This document shows, in pieces, positions 42,044 to 55,200 of a stretch of DNA of 64,000 nt. The position numbers and the translations under genes are program-made. A model generated the notes under the pieces. The model did no database searches and was not told where the DNA came from. It worked only from the letters and a program-made list of their open reading frames with translations. The DNA lies in NCBI GenBank assembly GCA_032718475.1, contig JAUCBJ010002028.1, positions 61,707-125,706 of the forward strand. Direction: 5' to 3'. Origin of the DNA: Nemertoderma westbladi. Lineage: Eukaryota > Xenacoelomorpha > Nemertodermatida > Nemertodermatidae. The first letter of the stretch is position 1. Each line of letters starts with the position of its first letter.

Positions 42044-44806
42044 GGTCTATTGATGAATCCAACTGCACATGCAGCATTGGACAAAATAGACCAAATCTCT
42101 AACCGCATCATCCGTTGCCACTTCTCATGTTCTGGAAGACTGGCTAAGAAGTTTCCTAAGGTGGTTCTGATTGTGTGCTACTCTCCAACTAGTGTTGCCC
42201 CTGTAGAGGAGGTGGAAAATTTCTACCACAATCTACAAGCAGCAACTGATGGAGTGGATCAGCATGCATTCTTAACATTCCTGGGAGACTTTAATGCAAG
42301 TCTGCATCAATCACCTACATCGCCCTGGGTCTATAGCAATAGTGTTAACCGAAATTCTGTCCATCTTCAGGATTTTATCTCTGGAAATGGATTGTTTTCG
42401 GCTGGAACCCAGTTCAAGAAGCGAACTGGAAAGCTATGGACTCATAGTGGACCCAGTGGTCACAAGTCCCAGATAGACCATATTCTGTTTCGTAGGAAAT
42501 ACAGGAGCTCTATACAAGACTGTAATGCATTTACACTTCGACCCTTCTCCAGTGATCACCGCCTTATTGTGGCCAAGGTAAGACTTAGTCTGCGTGCTAG
42601 CAGAACAACGAAATCTGCCTTGCCACGGCATGACTGGTCCTCTCTGTTGCAACAGCCAAGTGTGAGATCCAGCTTCACACTACAGCTGAGCAACAGGTAT
42701 GAGGCTCTTGCCTCTGAGGCGGCAGATCACTGTGAGGGCTATACTGCCTTTACAGAAGCAGTTAAGTTAGCAGCTGCAGAAACAGTTCCTGTATACCCTC
42801 GAAACAGGAAAAGGGCCCCCTGGACTGACAACAAAATTCAGAAGTGCCGAAATGACCTTCATAAGGCGCAGAAAGAGTCCCGACTCAAACAGACTACAGC
42901 GGCCAAGAATGCAGTTAAAGCTGCATCTAGGTCCCTGAACAGGCAGTACTCTGTTAATCTACAGGAGCTAATAAACCAACAGGTTGATGCCATCAATGAT
43001 GCTGACGACAGCAGGCAATCATCCCAGGCATGGAAATCGATCAATCTGCTTACTGGGCGGAAAAGCCAACCAACCACCAAGGTTAAGGCTGAATCACCAG
43101 CCGATCGCCTCAATGGTTGGAAAGCCCACTTTGAAAAGCTCCTCAATAATGACAGGGTATGGCCTGATAACTTTATAGAAGTAAAAGTGTCTGAGTCTGT
43201 ACTCCCAGATATTCCCATTGGCGATATCTCCTTTGCAGAAGTGAAGGCTGCTGCAAAGAGCATTAAGACCAATCGTGCCAGTGGAGTAGATGGTGTTCCC
43301 CCTGAGGTCTTTAAAATACCTGAGTGTTTAAAGCTCATCTATCCCATCATAGTAGACATGTACCGTACAACAAGAGTCCCACAAGAAATGAAAACAAATA
43401 AGTTGGTGCCAGTTCCCAAGAAGGGCAACCTAACACTCTATGGTTCTTTTCGGGGAATCTCATTGATCTCGATTGCTGCAAAACTATACAATAGAATTCT
43501 ATTAAATCGCATCAGGGATCCCATTGAGAGACTGCTACGTGGAAATCAGAATGGGTTCCGTAAAGGTCGTGGGACCATGGAGCCCATTTTGGCACTTAGA
43601 AGGATAATTGAAGAGTTATCAAAAAAGAAAGACAGGCATCTGGCTGTTATCTTTGTTGACTTCTTCAAGGCCTTTGATTCAGTCTCTCGCTCACGTATGT
43701 TCAGCATACTTTCATTATATGGGATTCCTGATGAAATTATTGCAGCAATCAGATCAGTATACGATGGTTCGACAACATTTGTGTCTACTGTTGATGGTGA
43801 CACAGAACCATTTGAAGTGTTATGGGGCGTCCTCCAAGGAGACACACTTGCACCATTCTTGTTCATTATTGTGGTTGACTATGTTCTACGCATGTCCTTA
43901 GATCATCATAATGATGATGGGGTGATGATAACTCCACCTACTGGCTCCAGAAGTCGAGGAAATCCTGCCAAGTACCTAACTGATCTAGACTTTGCTGATG
44001 ACTTAGGAGTACTCTCAGAATCATTAGAGGGAGCCCAGCGGCTCCTCAGCTCATTAGAACATGCTGCTTCTAGTGTTGGTCTTTTTATTAACTCCAGAAA
44101 GACCAAAATTCTGACAGTTAACTTTGAAAGTCCTCAGCAAGTCTCTGATCGGATGAGCATAAGCTCAAAGGATGGTATGCTTGAGCATGTGGACGACTTC
44201 TGTTACCTGGGATCATGGATCCGGAAGTCAGGTGAGGACCTTCGAATACGTAAGGGAAAGGCATGGGCAGCCTTGAATAGGCTTTCCAGGATTTGGAAGT
44301 CACCTAGAATTAATCGGAAACTTAAGGTCCGATTATTCAGAGCAGCAGTAGTTCCAGTACTCCTCTACGGGAGTCCATGCTGGGCTCTAACTGCTGAGGA
44401 CACCAAATCTCTGGATGGCACATTCACAAGAATGCTACGCCGGGTACATTGTGTCAAGTACAATGCACACATCTCCAACCAGACACTATATAACATTGGA
44501 GGTGTCTCATTGGTTCCCCCAAGCTTGACACTAGAACAAAATCGCCTCCGCTTTGCAGGACATTGCTTTCGCCGTGAGGACCAGCCAGTGCATAATCTTG
44601 TACTTTGGCAGCCTCATGGAGTGAATAAGCATGGTGGACAGCCCATGACTTTCTTGAGACGCATCTTAAAGGACACTGGCCTTAAAGATGCGGATGATCT
44701 AGCAAATGTCATGGGTGATAGGGAGTTGTGGCGGTGCAATTTTGTTGACAAGCCGGCACAGCATTCTTAAAAATGCAGCTGCAATGCAGCATGCCGATCC
44801 TAGTAG
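42044..44806 (+). mobile_element. RTE copy B, main part
   Basis: Resumes after the Penelope insertion (GGTCTATTGAT duplicated at 29252). Ends GCCGATCC plus TAGTAG, then the 13-bp target duplication at 44807-44819. Together with 29039-29262 this RTE is about 3.0 kb and was inserted in the BEL LTR. Confidence 0.9.
42055..44770 (+). CDS. RTE copy B endonuclease-RT ORF (interrupted at the 5' side)
   Basis: One open frame from the insertion border to the stop. Endonuclease: FLGDFNAS, SQIDHILF, FSSDHRLIV. Linker: QAWKSINLLTGRKSQ. RT: SFRGISLIS, motif A FVDFFKAFDSVS, motif B GVLQGDTLAPF, motif C FADD, then FCYLGSWIRKSGEDL. It ends ...NFVDKPAQHS. It is the most intact RTE copy here and lacks the 13-bp deletion and the A-to-G patches of copy A. 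Its coding capacity is lost only because the N-terminus is 12.8 kb away. Confidence 0.9.
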
Positions 44807-45324
44807 TACATGTACCCTCTTACTAACTCCTCTACTAACGGTACTACACGTACCCTCTTACTAACTCTTCTACTAACGGTACTACACGTACCCTCTTACT
44901 AACTCTTCTACTAATGGTACTACGTACCCTCTTACTAACTAACTCCACTAACTCTTACTAATGGTACTATGTACCCTCTTACTAACTAACTCCACTAACT
45001 CTTACTAACGATACTACGTACCCTCTTACTAACTAACTCCACTAACTCTTAACGGTACTACGTACCCTCTTACTAACTAACTCCACTAACTCTTACTAAC
45101 GCTACTACGTACCCTCTTACTACTAACTAACTCTCTAACTTACGGTACTACATACCCTCTTACTACTAACTCCTATCCGCCTACTTACTTACTACGTACC
45201 TACTATGTACTATTACTTTCCTTTCTCTTACTCTCTTTCTCTATTATTTTATTTTTATTATTTATTTTTATATTTTGTATGGGAAGGGCGTCTCGCCCTC
45301 AATCCCACCCCCCTCAGTCCAACA
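44807..45324 (-). repeat. BEL LTR, 5' part of the shared LTR
   Basis: Continuation of 28600-29038 across RTE copy B. The left part is a minisatellite with TACTAAC and GTACTACGTACCCTC modules; the right end reads (minus strand) TGTTGGACTGAGGGG, a TG-type LTR start. Confidence 0.75.
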
Positions 45325-45335
45325 CTTGGAAAACT

Positions 45336-46025
45336 AAACTCTGTTACCATAATTTGTCTAATTTTGATTTTAATATTTATTTTAATCCTACAGCTGTGCT
45401 ATCAGTATCTATTAATGGATTATTTCTTCTTTTAATCCATATTCTGGCCTACTCTACGGGCTGTGCAGTACAGTAGTATGTCTCGTGTGGCCTACACGAT
45501 CTGTCCTGCTGTACCCACGTGCCCCCCTCTCACTATTCACTACTAACTCTACTAACTTTCTAACTAATTTCTACTAACTCTTACTATATACTACATACCC
45601 TCCTACCACTAACTCTTACTACTAACGGTACTACATGTACCCTCTTACTAACTCCTCTACTAACGGTACTACACGTAACCTCTTACTAACTCTTCTACTA
45701 ACGGTACTACACGTACCCTCTTACTAACTCTTCTACTAATGGTACTACGTACCCTCTTACTAACTAACTCCACTAACTCTTACTAACGGTACTTAACACT
45801 ACTACGTACCCTCTTACTACTAACTAACTCTCTAACTTACGGTACTACATACCCTCTTACTACTAACTCCTATCTGCCTACTTACTTACTTACTACGTAC
45901 CTACTATGTACTATTACTTTCCTTTCTCTTACTCTCTTTCTCTATTATTTTATTTTTATTATTTTTTTTTATATTTTGTATGGGAAGGGCGTCTCGCCCT
46001 CAATCCCACTCCCCTCAGTCCAACA
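45336..46025 (-). repeat. Second, partial BEL LTR in tandem
   Basis: Begins (minus strand) with the same TGTTGGACTGAGGGG just downstream of the pol stop at 46042 and runs down to about 45342, where it breaks off in TGTTACCATAATTTG. It abuts the start of the shared LTR via AAACTAAACTCT, a piece also present next to pol at 46030-46042. So this is an LTR-LTR tandem made by duplication or unequal exchange. It contains the same internal minisatellite. Confidence 0.7.
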
Positions 46026-46041
46026 CTTGGACGACTAAACT

Positions 46042-48450
46042 CTACGGTGCCCCTTCAAGCAGGCAACATTTGCCTACAGCCCTCCTGAAGGTCTTCCTGT
46101 CTTTCGCTCCTATCTTACCCCCTATCCGCACTTCCACCGATCGGACTCTTCCGTCCTCGTCAGAGTAAGTGTCCACTACTCTTGCCAATCTCCATTGATT
46201 GTTGATAATGGTGTCGTCCGTGACGATCACCAAATCACCCTTCTTTAACTCTCTAGTGGTATTTCTCCACTTACTCCTCCTATGAAGTGTGGGTAGATAT
46301 TCCTCGACCCACCTCCTCCAGTACTCCGTGCTTATCGCCTTAGCGACTTTCCAACTCTGTCGGGAGTGTATATCGTCTGGGTCTACACCCCGCATGTCGA
46401 TGGTCGCCGGCCTTTTCATTAGAAAGTGACTGGGTGTCAGCACATCTAATGATTCTGGGTCATCATTTTCTGGGTATAGCGGTCTGCTATTAATGATACC
46501 CTCACACTTAGCTAGCACCGTCCTTAGTACATCTTCTGTCACCATGTGGGTGTTCATCAACTTCGTCATCAGACGCTTGGAACTACCCACGAGTCTCTCG
46601 ACGCATCCTAAAGTATGCGGAGCATACGGCATCCTCCTCTCCCACTTCACCTGTCGTCTTCTCATGGCTGCCCTGACTTCCTCCCCTTCCAGGATGTCCA
46701 AGGCCTCTGCCAGCTCGTTCTCCGCCCCCACAAAGTTGGTTCCATTATCGGAGTATATTACTGCGATCGTCCCACCTTTGCGGTCTCTGAACCTCTCTAG
46801 GGAATTGATGAATGCCGATGCGGTTGCGTCTTGGGCGAGTTCTATTCCTACCGCCCGCGTGTTGTTACATACGAAGATAATGCCATAGCGCTTCTCCGTG
46901 TGCCGCATCACCCTGATCTTTATCGGCCCGAACATATCTACACTGCAGTGCGTGAATACCGGGTCGTGCTGTCTCACCCTGCTGGCCGGTAATGGCACCA
47001 TCTCCTGTACGGCCCGCTCCTTCTTCGTCTGTCGGCAGGTCTGGCACTGCCCCACTACCACCTTCACCTTCTTTCTTAGTTGTGTGATCCAGAAGGTCCT
47101 CCATATCTCAGTGAGGGTCCGGTTGGTGCCCCTGTGCAATATCGACTTGTGGGAGTCCCAAATGATCTGGTGGACTATCGGCAATCTATTCGGGATGATG
47201 ATGGGTTTCGGTGGGATAATGAGGCTGTTGTTATTTAGCACTCTGGAGTTCATTACTAAGATCCCATCGTCATTGAGTTGTGGCGACAGCGTGATGAGCT
47301 CGCTGTCCCGTCGAAGATGTTGTTGTTTACCGACGCGCTCCACTTCGTTGCTGTAGTTCTTTCTCTGTTCATAGCGAATCACGGCCTTGGCCACTCCCTC
47401 CAGATCAATGCTTGGTTTCCTCTTGGCGTCTTTGCCAATTCCCTTGAGGAAATCCCCGAAGGCTCTCCAGTACGCTACCAACTTCTTGGTCTTGTACCAA
47501 CTTGAGCTGTAGCTGAGGAGTTTATCCGTCTGGTTATCGCATGGTTCTTCTGATTTTGGTTGCACGTCCCTGATCTCCCTCACCATCTGACTATATATCT
47601 CTTCACCTTCTGAGTCTCCTCCCTCTTCCTCTAGTGCTACCTCCTCTGAGCCCGGGTCCACCTTCTTCATTGGTGGCCAGGCTGTCTTATCGTTCAGGAA
47701 TTGTGGCCCGTGCTGCCACAATACTTCCTTCTTCAAGAAAGTGTGGCGTGCCACGCCCCTCGATAACAAGTCCGCTGGGTTCTCGTCTGTTGGGCAGTAG
47801 TGCCACCTTTCCAATTCCGTCGTCGCTCTTATTTCATCCACCCTATTTGCGACGAATATAGGGTATCTCATCTTCTCATTGTGTAGCCAACCAAGCACTA
47901 CCATGGAGTCCGTCCAGTAGTGTGTTTCCACTATCTTGGGAATAGTGTCAATCAAGAAGGCTGTAGCCCTTACTCCTAACCTCGCAGCTGTCAACTCGAG
48001 TTTCGGGACCGATGCTAAATCTGGCGGCGTCGACTTATCGACCTGTCTGAGTCTGGCCTTATGAGCCCCCTCTCGTTGTACTAGGTAGAGTGCCGCTCCG
48101 TGTGCTTCCAAAGACGCATCGGAGAACATGTGTAGATCCAGATCTGTCATGTCAGACAGACACTGACAGACTTCATTAGTTATATACTCCAGAAAGAGTA
48201 AAGCATTGGTCCAATAGACAGTTTTCTCTAGTGGATAGTCGATCTGTTCCGTTACATTCCGGCCGATGGCTGTAGCGTATAGAGCCGCCTTTAACTCCGC
48301 TCTGGGAACTCGTAGTTTGTTGTTTATTAGGGCTTTAGAGGCGACTAATGAAACCTTAATTCCATCGGGAGTTTCAACCCTCAGGTAGGCTACTATACCT
48401 ATTCCTATATCGCTGGCATCTCCAAAAACATGGAGTTGATAGGAATACAT
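46042..48450 (-). pseudogene. BEL-Y pol: two RNase H domains and integrase
   Basis: 802 codons open. Residues about 5-98: a first RNase H-like domain (LHVFGDASDIG, PRAELKAALYA, YWTNALLFL), which has Asn where the catalytic Asp of WTDS is expected. Residues about 103-245: a full second RNase H (HMFSDASLEAHG, PKLELTAARLG, YWTDSMVVLGWL, NPADLLSRG). Then an integrase: HHCC (HKSILHRGTNR, CQTCRQ), DDE (HCSVDMFG, VIYSDNGTNF, GCVERLVGS), and the usual C-terminal part (KKGDLVIVTDD, WRLARVVDTY, DGRVRSVEV). BEL/Pao features throughout. Ends 17 nt before an LTR. Confidence 0.85.
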
Positions 48451-49408
48451 GGGGAGAAAGTGACCAAAATACGAGCGGGAAATCTTAAAGTTATCGATAG
48501 ATGGTAAAGAATTTATTTTCCCATTTCATCCACTTCTTTAGCAGTTATCCCTTGAGTGGATCATCCCACGAGTGGTTTTCGAGCCACATTTGTTGCACTA
48601 AGCTCCGAGCACCTAGTATGACTGGGCTAATGAATCCCAATGGATCGAAATAAGTGCTCAGGATACTTAGACAAATCCGTTTAGTTCTAACTGGATTGTC
48701 TCGTTGCTTCAATTGAAAGAATTGAATATCTCTCTCCGTGTCCCATTTTAATCCAAGAGTCTTGTTTTCTGGAAGATCGTCCTTAATGAGGTCCAGGTAT
48801 TTAACACCTCGGTCTTCTACTGGTATTGATTCCAGGAACTCATGGGAGTTACTAGTGAATTTGGTTAAACGAAATCCACCTCGTCTTAAGCACTCGACCA
48901 TTCCCTTGGCAACATCGATTGCTTCTTCCACCGATGGGAGGGACTTTAAATTGTCGTCCATGTAAATATCCAGTTTGATGTTGTCGATAACTGCTTTAGA
49001 GAAGGTGTCTCTGTTGTCATCGGCAGTGGTACGCACTACCGAACAAGCATTCAAGGGGCTCGAGATGATCCCAAAAGCCTGGATTGTCATCCAGTACTCC
49101 ACCGGTTGCCGGTTGAGGTCTCCTTCAGGCCACCACAGAAATCGTAGGCTGTCTCGATCCCTAGCTAATGCTTTGACTTGTAGAAACATGCCTTCTATGT
49201 CCGAAGCGAAGGCGATCGAATATTGCCCCAGTCGTAGTAATATTCCCAACAAAGATTGGAGTAAGTTGGGTCCCGGCAACAGTTCGGAATTCAGGGATTG
49301 TCCCATGTAAAGGGCGGAGCTGTCAAACACTACCCGGACTTCCCGGGAACGCAATGATGTGTCAAATAATACGTTCTCTCCATTATGGGTGTTTCTTCCG
49401 GAACTCAC
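48451..49408 (-). pseudogene. BEL-Y pol: reverse transcriptase
   Basis: BEL/Pao-type RT: REVRVVFDSSALY, LLPGPNLLQSLLG, FASDIEGMFLQVK (motif A), LRFLWWPEGD, FGIISSPLNACSV, IYMDDNLKSL (catalytic YMDD), RGGFRLTKFTSNS. After DDPLKG the frame stops at 48545. The rest of the RT-RNase H joint (KKWMKWENKFF, then FKISRSYFGHFLP) continues in two other frames to 48450. So the RT and RNase H parts are contiguous but frame-broken. Confidence 0.85.
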
Positions 49409-50042
49409 TCCGCGTATCCTTTGTCTATAAACTTCTTCAATTGAGTTTTATACATTTCTTTGGCTCGATCGTTAGCCGTCAAACGTCGATGCAGTTGTGC
49501 GATTCTTTTTTCCACTAAAGGTCGGTTATTCACGAAGCTGGGTTCTCTCGGAATGGCAGACCAATCTCATAACGACCTTCATCTTTCAGATAACATGTGG
49601 TCGTTTCATGAATCTGCTTGGCTCTCTCTTCCTCGACCGATAATGCTTTGTCATAGGAATTAGGCTCTACGGCTTCTTGAGTAAAGAATCGTACAGCGTG
49701 TTCAATGCGTATTTTACTATTATACCGCTCTACCGCTTCATTTAATTCATCGTCATACGTCAATTGTTCGCTATGTTGACTGATAAGGTTACATAAGTTG
49801 ACCTGGTTTAACCAAGTTTGGTTCTCAGTGAGGAGTTCAATGGTATTTTCCTCTTCATATAAATTACATATGTCATCGTTATCTGAGGAGTATGGAGTTT
49901 CCTCAGCTGGAATTTCTTCTTCACTTATATCTTCCTCCCACTTATTTACCTGGTGGACTTGTTCACTCGGGAGCCTTTCTTGTAAAGTCCTATGGGAAGG
50001 TCCAGTGAAGTACCAACCTACTCTTGTTCTTCCCGCATACAT
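49409..50042 (-). pseudogene. BEL-Y pol: region before RT
   Basis: Minus frame MYAGRTRVGWYFTGP with acidic EEDISEEEIPAEETP, then VEERAKQIHETTTCYLKDEG and GRYEIGLPFREN, the conserved block upstream of the RT in BEL/Pao Pol (usually GRYxVxLPF). It continues in another frame VNNRPLVEKRIAQLHRRL toward the RT. No protease is seen; 50043-50190 holds no recognisable domain. Confidence 0.75.
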
Positions 50043-50192
50043 CTGGAGTGGTCGCGGTCAAGCAGGCCGTTTTTCTACTTGAAAGGGATACTGAACTTGG
50101 GAGAAACGAAATTGCAAACAACTATGGAGAATCGGGAAGCCTGGAAGGATCTCATTTCCACTGTCCGAGTTCGCTCGACCTAGTAGTAGTAG

Positions 50193-52285
50193 TAGTTAAA
50201 TAACTCTGGAAGCCCTGTGTTTTCTGAGTTGTAACACTGTGTACAAGTTGGGAATAGTAACCCCAATTGTCTCACACTTTCTCAAGTCACTGGCACTGTC
50301 TCCTCGAAAGTTATAACCTTTTAACTGGTTCTGTAGGTAGTAACATGAAAAACCGCCGCTTATAGCCTAAAAACACACTCCCACCTATAATATTCGAATA
50401 TAGTTAAATAACTCTGGAAGCCCTGTGTTTTGTGAGTTGTAACACTGTGTACTAGTTGGGAATAGTAACCCCAATTGTCTCACACTTTCTCAAGACACTG
50501 GCACTGTCTCCTCGAAAGTTATAACCTTTTAACTGGTTCTGTAGGTAGTAACATGAAAAAACGCCGCTTATAGCCTAAAAACACACTCCCACCTATAATA
50601 TTCGAATATAGTTAAATAACTCTGGAAGCCCTGTGTTTTTTGAGTTGTAACACCGTGTACAAGTTGGGAATAGTAACCCCAATTGTCTCACACTTTCTCA
50701 AGTCACTGGCTCTGTCTCCTCGAAAGTTACAAGTATTTAACTGGTTCTGTAGGTAGCAAAATGAAAAAACGTCGCTTATAGCCTAAAAACACACTCCCAC
50801 CTATTATAATCGTATGTAGTTAAATAACTCTGGAAGCCCTGTGTTTTTTGAGTTGTAACACCGTGTACAAGTTGGGAATAGTAACCCCAATTGTCTCACA
50901 CTTTCTCAAGTCACTGGCACTGTCTCCTCGAAAGTTATAACCTTTTAACTGGTTCTGTAGGTAGTAACATGAAAAAACGCCGCTTATAGCCTAAAAACAC
51001 ACTCCGACGCATTATATTCGAATATAGTTAAATAACTCTGGAAGCCCTGTGTTTTCTGAGTTGTAACACTGTGTACAAGTTGGGAATAGTAACCCCAATT
51101 GTCCCACACTTTCTCAAGTCACTGGCACTGTCTCCTCGAAAGTTATAACCTTTTAACTGGTTCTGTAGGTAGTAACATGAAAAAACGCCGCTTATAGCCT
51201 AAAAACACACTCCCACCTATAATATTCGAATATAGTTAAATAACTCTGGAAGCCCGGTGTTTTCTGAGTTGTAACACTGTGTACAAGTTGGGAATAGTAA
51301 CCCCAATTGTCTCACACTTTCTCAAGTCACTGGCACTGTCTCCTCGAAAGTTATAACCTTTTAACTGGTTCTGTAGGTAGTAACATGAAAAACCGCCGCT
51401 TATAGCCTAAAAACACACTCCCACCTATAATATTCGAATATAGTTAAATAACTCTGGAAGCCCTGTGTTTTCTGAGTTGTAACACTGTGTACTAGTTGGG
51501 AATAGTAACCCCAATTGTCTCATACTTTCTCAAGTCACTGGCACTGTCTCATCGAAAGTTATAACCTTTTAACTGGTTCTGTTGGAAGTAACATGAAAAA
51601 ACGCCGCTTATAACCTAAAAACACACTCCGACGCATTATATTCGAATATAGTTAAATAACTCTGGAAGCCCTGTGTTTTCTGAGTTGTAACACTGTGTAC
51701 AAGTTGGGAATAGTAACCCCAATTGTCCCACACTTTCTCAAGTCACTGGCACTGTCTCCTCGAAAGTTATAACCTTTTAACTGGTTCTGTAGGTAGTAAC
51801 ATGAAAAAACGCCGCTTATAGCCTAAAAACACACTCCCACCTATAATATTCGAATATAGTTAAATAACTCTGCAAGCCCTGTGTTTTTTGAGTTGTAACA
51901 CCGTGTACAAGTTGGAAATAGTAACCCCAATTGTCTCACACTTTCTCAAGTCACTGGCACTGTCTCCTCGAAAGTTATAACCTTTTAACTGGTTCTGTAG
52001 GTAGTAACATGAAAAAACGCCGCTTATAGCCTAAAAACACACTCCGACGTATTATAATCGTATGTAGTTAAATAACTCTGGAAGTCCTGTGTTTTCTGAG
52101 TTGTAACACTGTGTACAAGTTGGGAATAGTAACCCCAATTGTCTCACACTTTCTCAAGTCACTGGCACTGTCTCCTCGAAAGTTATAACCTTTTAACTGG
52201 TTCTGTAGGTAGTAACATGAAAAAACACCGCTTATAGCCTAAAAACACACTCCCACCTATAATATTCGAATATAGTTAAATAACT
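50193..52285. repeat. 208-bp satellite, ten copies
   Basis: The marker TTAAATAACTCTGG recurs at about 50195, 50404, 50612, 50820, 51028, 51236, 51444, 51652, 51860, 52069 and, truncated, 52276, giving a 208-bp period. Copies are about 95% alike. The last 25 bp varies between CCCACCTATAATATTCG, CCGACGCATTATATTCG and CCTATTATAATCG types. The array starts right after a TAG run (50180-50192) and ends fused to the 36-bp minisatellite. Confidence 0.97.
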
Positions 52286-52291
52286 CTTGTT

Positions 52292-55200
52292 GTGTCTCAG
52301 GGAGTGGTCGAGTCTCCAGAGACTGTCGGATCTGAGGGAGCGGTCGAGTCTCCAGAGACTGTCGGGTCTCAGGGGGCGGTCGAGTCTCCAGAGACTGTCG
52401 GTTCTGAGGGGGCGGTCGAGTCCCCAGAAACTGTTGGGTCTGAGGGAGCGGTCGAGTATCCAGAGGCTGTCGTGTCTCAGGGGGTGGTCGAGTCTCCAGA
52501 GACTGTCGGATCTGAGGGAGCGGTCGAGTCTCCAGAGAATGTCGTGTCTCAGGGGGCAGTCGAGTCTCCAGAGACTGTCGGATCTGAGGGAGCGGTCGAG
52601 TCTCCAGAGACTGTCGGGTCTCAGGGGGCGGTCAAGTCTCCAGACCCTATCGGGTCTGAGGGTGCGATCGAGTATCCAGAGACTGTCGGGTCTCAGGTGG
52701 CGGTCGAGTCTCCAGAGACTCTGCATACTGCATCCCATACCTCACCAGATGTGCCAATTATATCTCATGTCACTGCGAACTTATTGCTATATAATGCACG
52801 TAGTCTCCTCAATCTACACAGACGTAAAAGTTTAGCAAATTTAATTTTATTACATAATTATTGTATATTGTGTATAACTGAAACGTGGTTAACGACTGAT
52901 ATCCTAGATAGTGAATTGTTTTTCTCAGGTTATAATTTAGTACGTACCGAGCGCGAAGTGAGTGAGAATGGGGTGTCTTCTCATGGTGGTGTCCTTATTG
53001 CAATAAAATCTGGGATTAACTGCACCACGGAAGAGATCCCGGGTGCTTCTAAAACTCTTGCATCATCTGTTGCGATTTGTAAGTGCAATTTTAATGCTTG
53101 GCGTAGTTTAATTTTGTGCATATACAACCTCCCTGAAAAGAGCCCATATCGCTTACCCGTTACAGACTTCTTCACACTATTTGAATACATACAATCGTGG
53201 AGAAGTCGTGTTGACGAAATTATTTTATGTGGAGATACTAATCTGCCACTAATAAATTGGGAATCACATTTTTCAGCTGACGATTATGAAAAGTCAATCT
53301 TATCTTTTATTGATAAATACAACCTTAAACAGCACGTAACATTCCCTACTCGCGGTACTAATACCCTTGATGTTTTTATCATACTTACTGACACTGCAGT
53401 TCTCAATACGGAAGTTGACAATAATCTTACCAGACAGTTGAATGCATATCAAATCAAATCGGATCATGACCCTGTCGTCTGCTTATTAGACCTACGATCT
53501 GTGAAGAGCACACAAACACAGCGCGAATATGATTCACATACGATGGTATATTACAGTTTTTGCAAAATCGACGTACTGAAAGCAACTCAAGTTTGCGCCG
53601 CACATCCATTTGTGTTAGAATATCCTATAGTAGATAATGTGGTGCATTATGACTTGATTATTGAAAAGTGGTACAAATGGATATATAAAGTAATTGACAG
53701 TTGTGTACCAAAACGGACCATCCACAGGGCATCTCAACCACCATGGATTTCACAAAAAACATCCCACAAATTAAAACAGCTACATACAGTACAACGGAAA
53801 ATCTCTAAATATAAATCACCTGCACTTACATTACAGATGAAATTTGATCAACTCCAAAAAGACATTGAAAGTGACATTATAGAAGATCAAGCGCAGTATG
53901 AGACACGCCTTTCAAACTCGAGATCGATGAAACACTTATTTAAATACTTTAAAAGTCTCCGCAGATCATCACAACTACCACCAGTTTTGCATTACAGAAA
54001 TCACATTGCCTCCACGGACATTGAACAAGCTGAGCTTTTTAATGAATTTTTCCAATCTGTCTTTAAAACACCTCGACTACCTACTAGCAAGGTCTCCCCT
54101 CCAATTGATATTGTTGATCCCCCTAACTTCACAACGTCCAGCAGCTATGATGTATCGGTAGAGACCGTGGAGAATATTCTGTCCGCTCTTGATGTTACTA
54201 AATCCCGAGGACCAGATAATATTTCGCCTGGGTTTCTTAAATCGTTAGCGAAAGTCCTTGCACCTTCTTTGTCTACAATATTTAAAATACTGAAAAAAGT
54301 CAACTATTTTCCGATTTTGTGGAAACATGCGTTAGTAAATCCCCAACATAAAAATGGGAGTAAAATTAAAATAATTTTATACCGTCCGATTTCACTTCTC
54401 GCAATCCCAGGGAAAGTATTCGAACGGTGTATATTCATTGCGGTATATGAACAGGTGAGGGAGCGACTACACAACGCCCAACATGGCTTTAGAAAATGTA
54501 GATCAACAATTACACAACTTCTTATTTTTTTGGATAATGTATACAAAGGTATGGATGATGGACAGTTGGCGGTGGAGACAGTTTACTTGGATTTTCAAAA
54601 AGCATTTGACTCAGTTAGCCACGAATCCCTACTTAAAAAGTTGTGGAGAATAGGAGTACGAGGAAATCTCTGGTATATTATTCGTAGTTATTTATCTGGA
54701 AGAACTCAATCTGTAAGGGTTGGCAAGGCGACATCCACCGCTAGAGACGTAGCTAGTGGCATGGCTCAGGGATCTCTCCTGGGCCCCCTGCTTTTCCTCA
54801 TCGAGGACAATGACCTCCCAGAAGTCTGTGGTGTCAGCATCCCTTATCTTCTCGCAGATGACTGTAAATTAATGTCAATATCACCGATAAACGATACGAT
54901 AAACACCCAACTCGATATTGATCAACTTGTTACTTGGGGTCTGGAAGCCGGGTTAGAATTTAATGAGTCGAAGTGTAAGCAGATAGTATTTCGTGGGGAT
55001 ATTGAAGGGCGCAGTATAAACTCAAAATTAATATCGCGCGTTGATAAAGAAAAAGATTTGGGAATAACAATTACGTCTAATTTGTCCTGGACGGCGCATA
55101 TCAAGGAGAAATGTAAAAAGGGAAATAATGCATTTCAATTAATCCGAAGAAATTGTGCAGCAACACTTCCTATTCTGGCAAAGTTGAATTTGTATAAATC

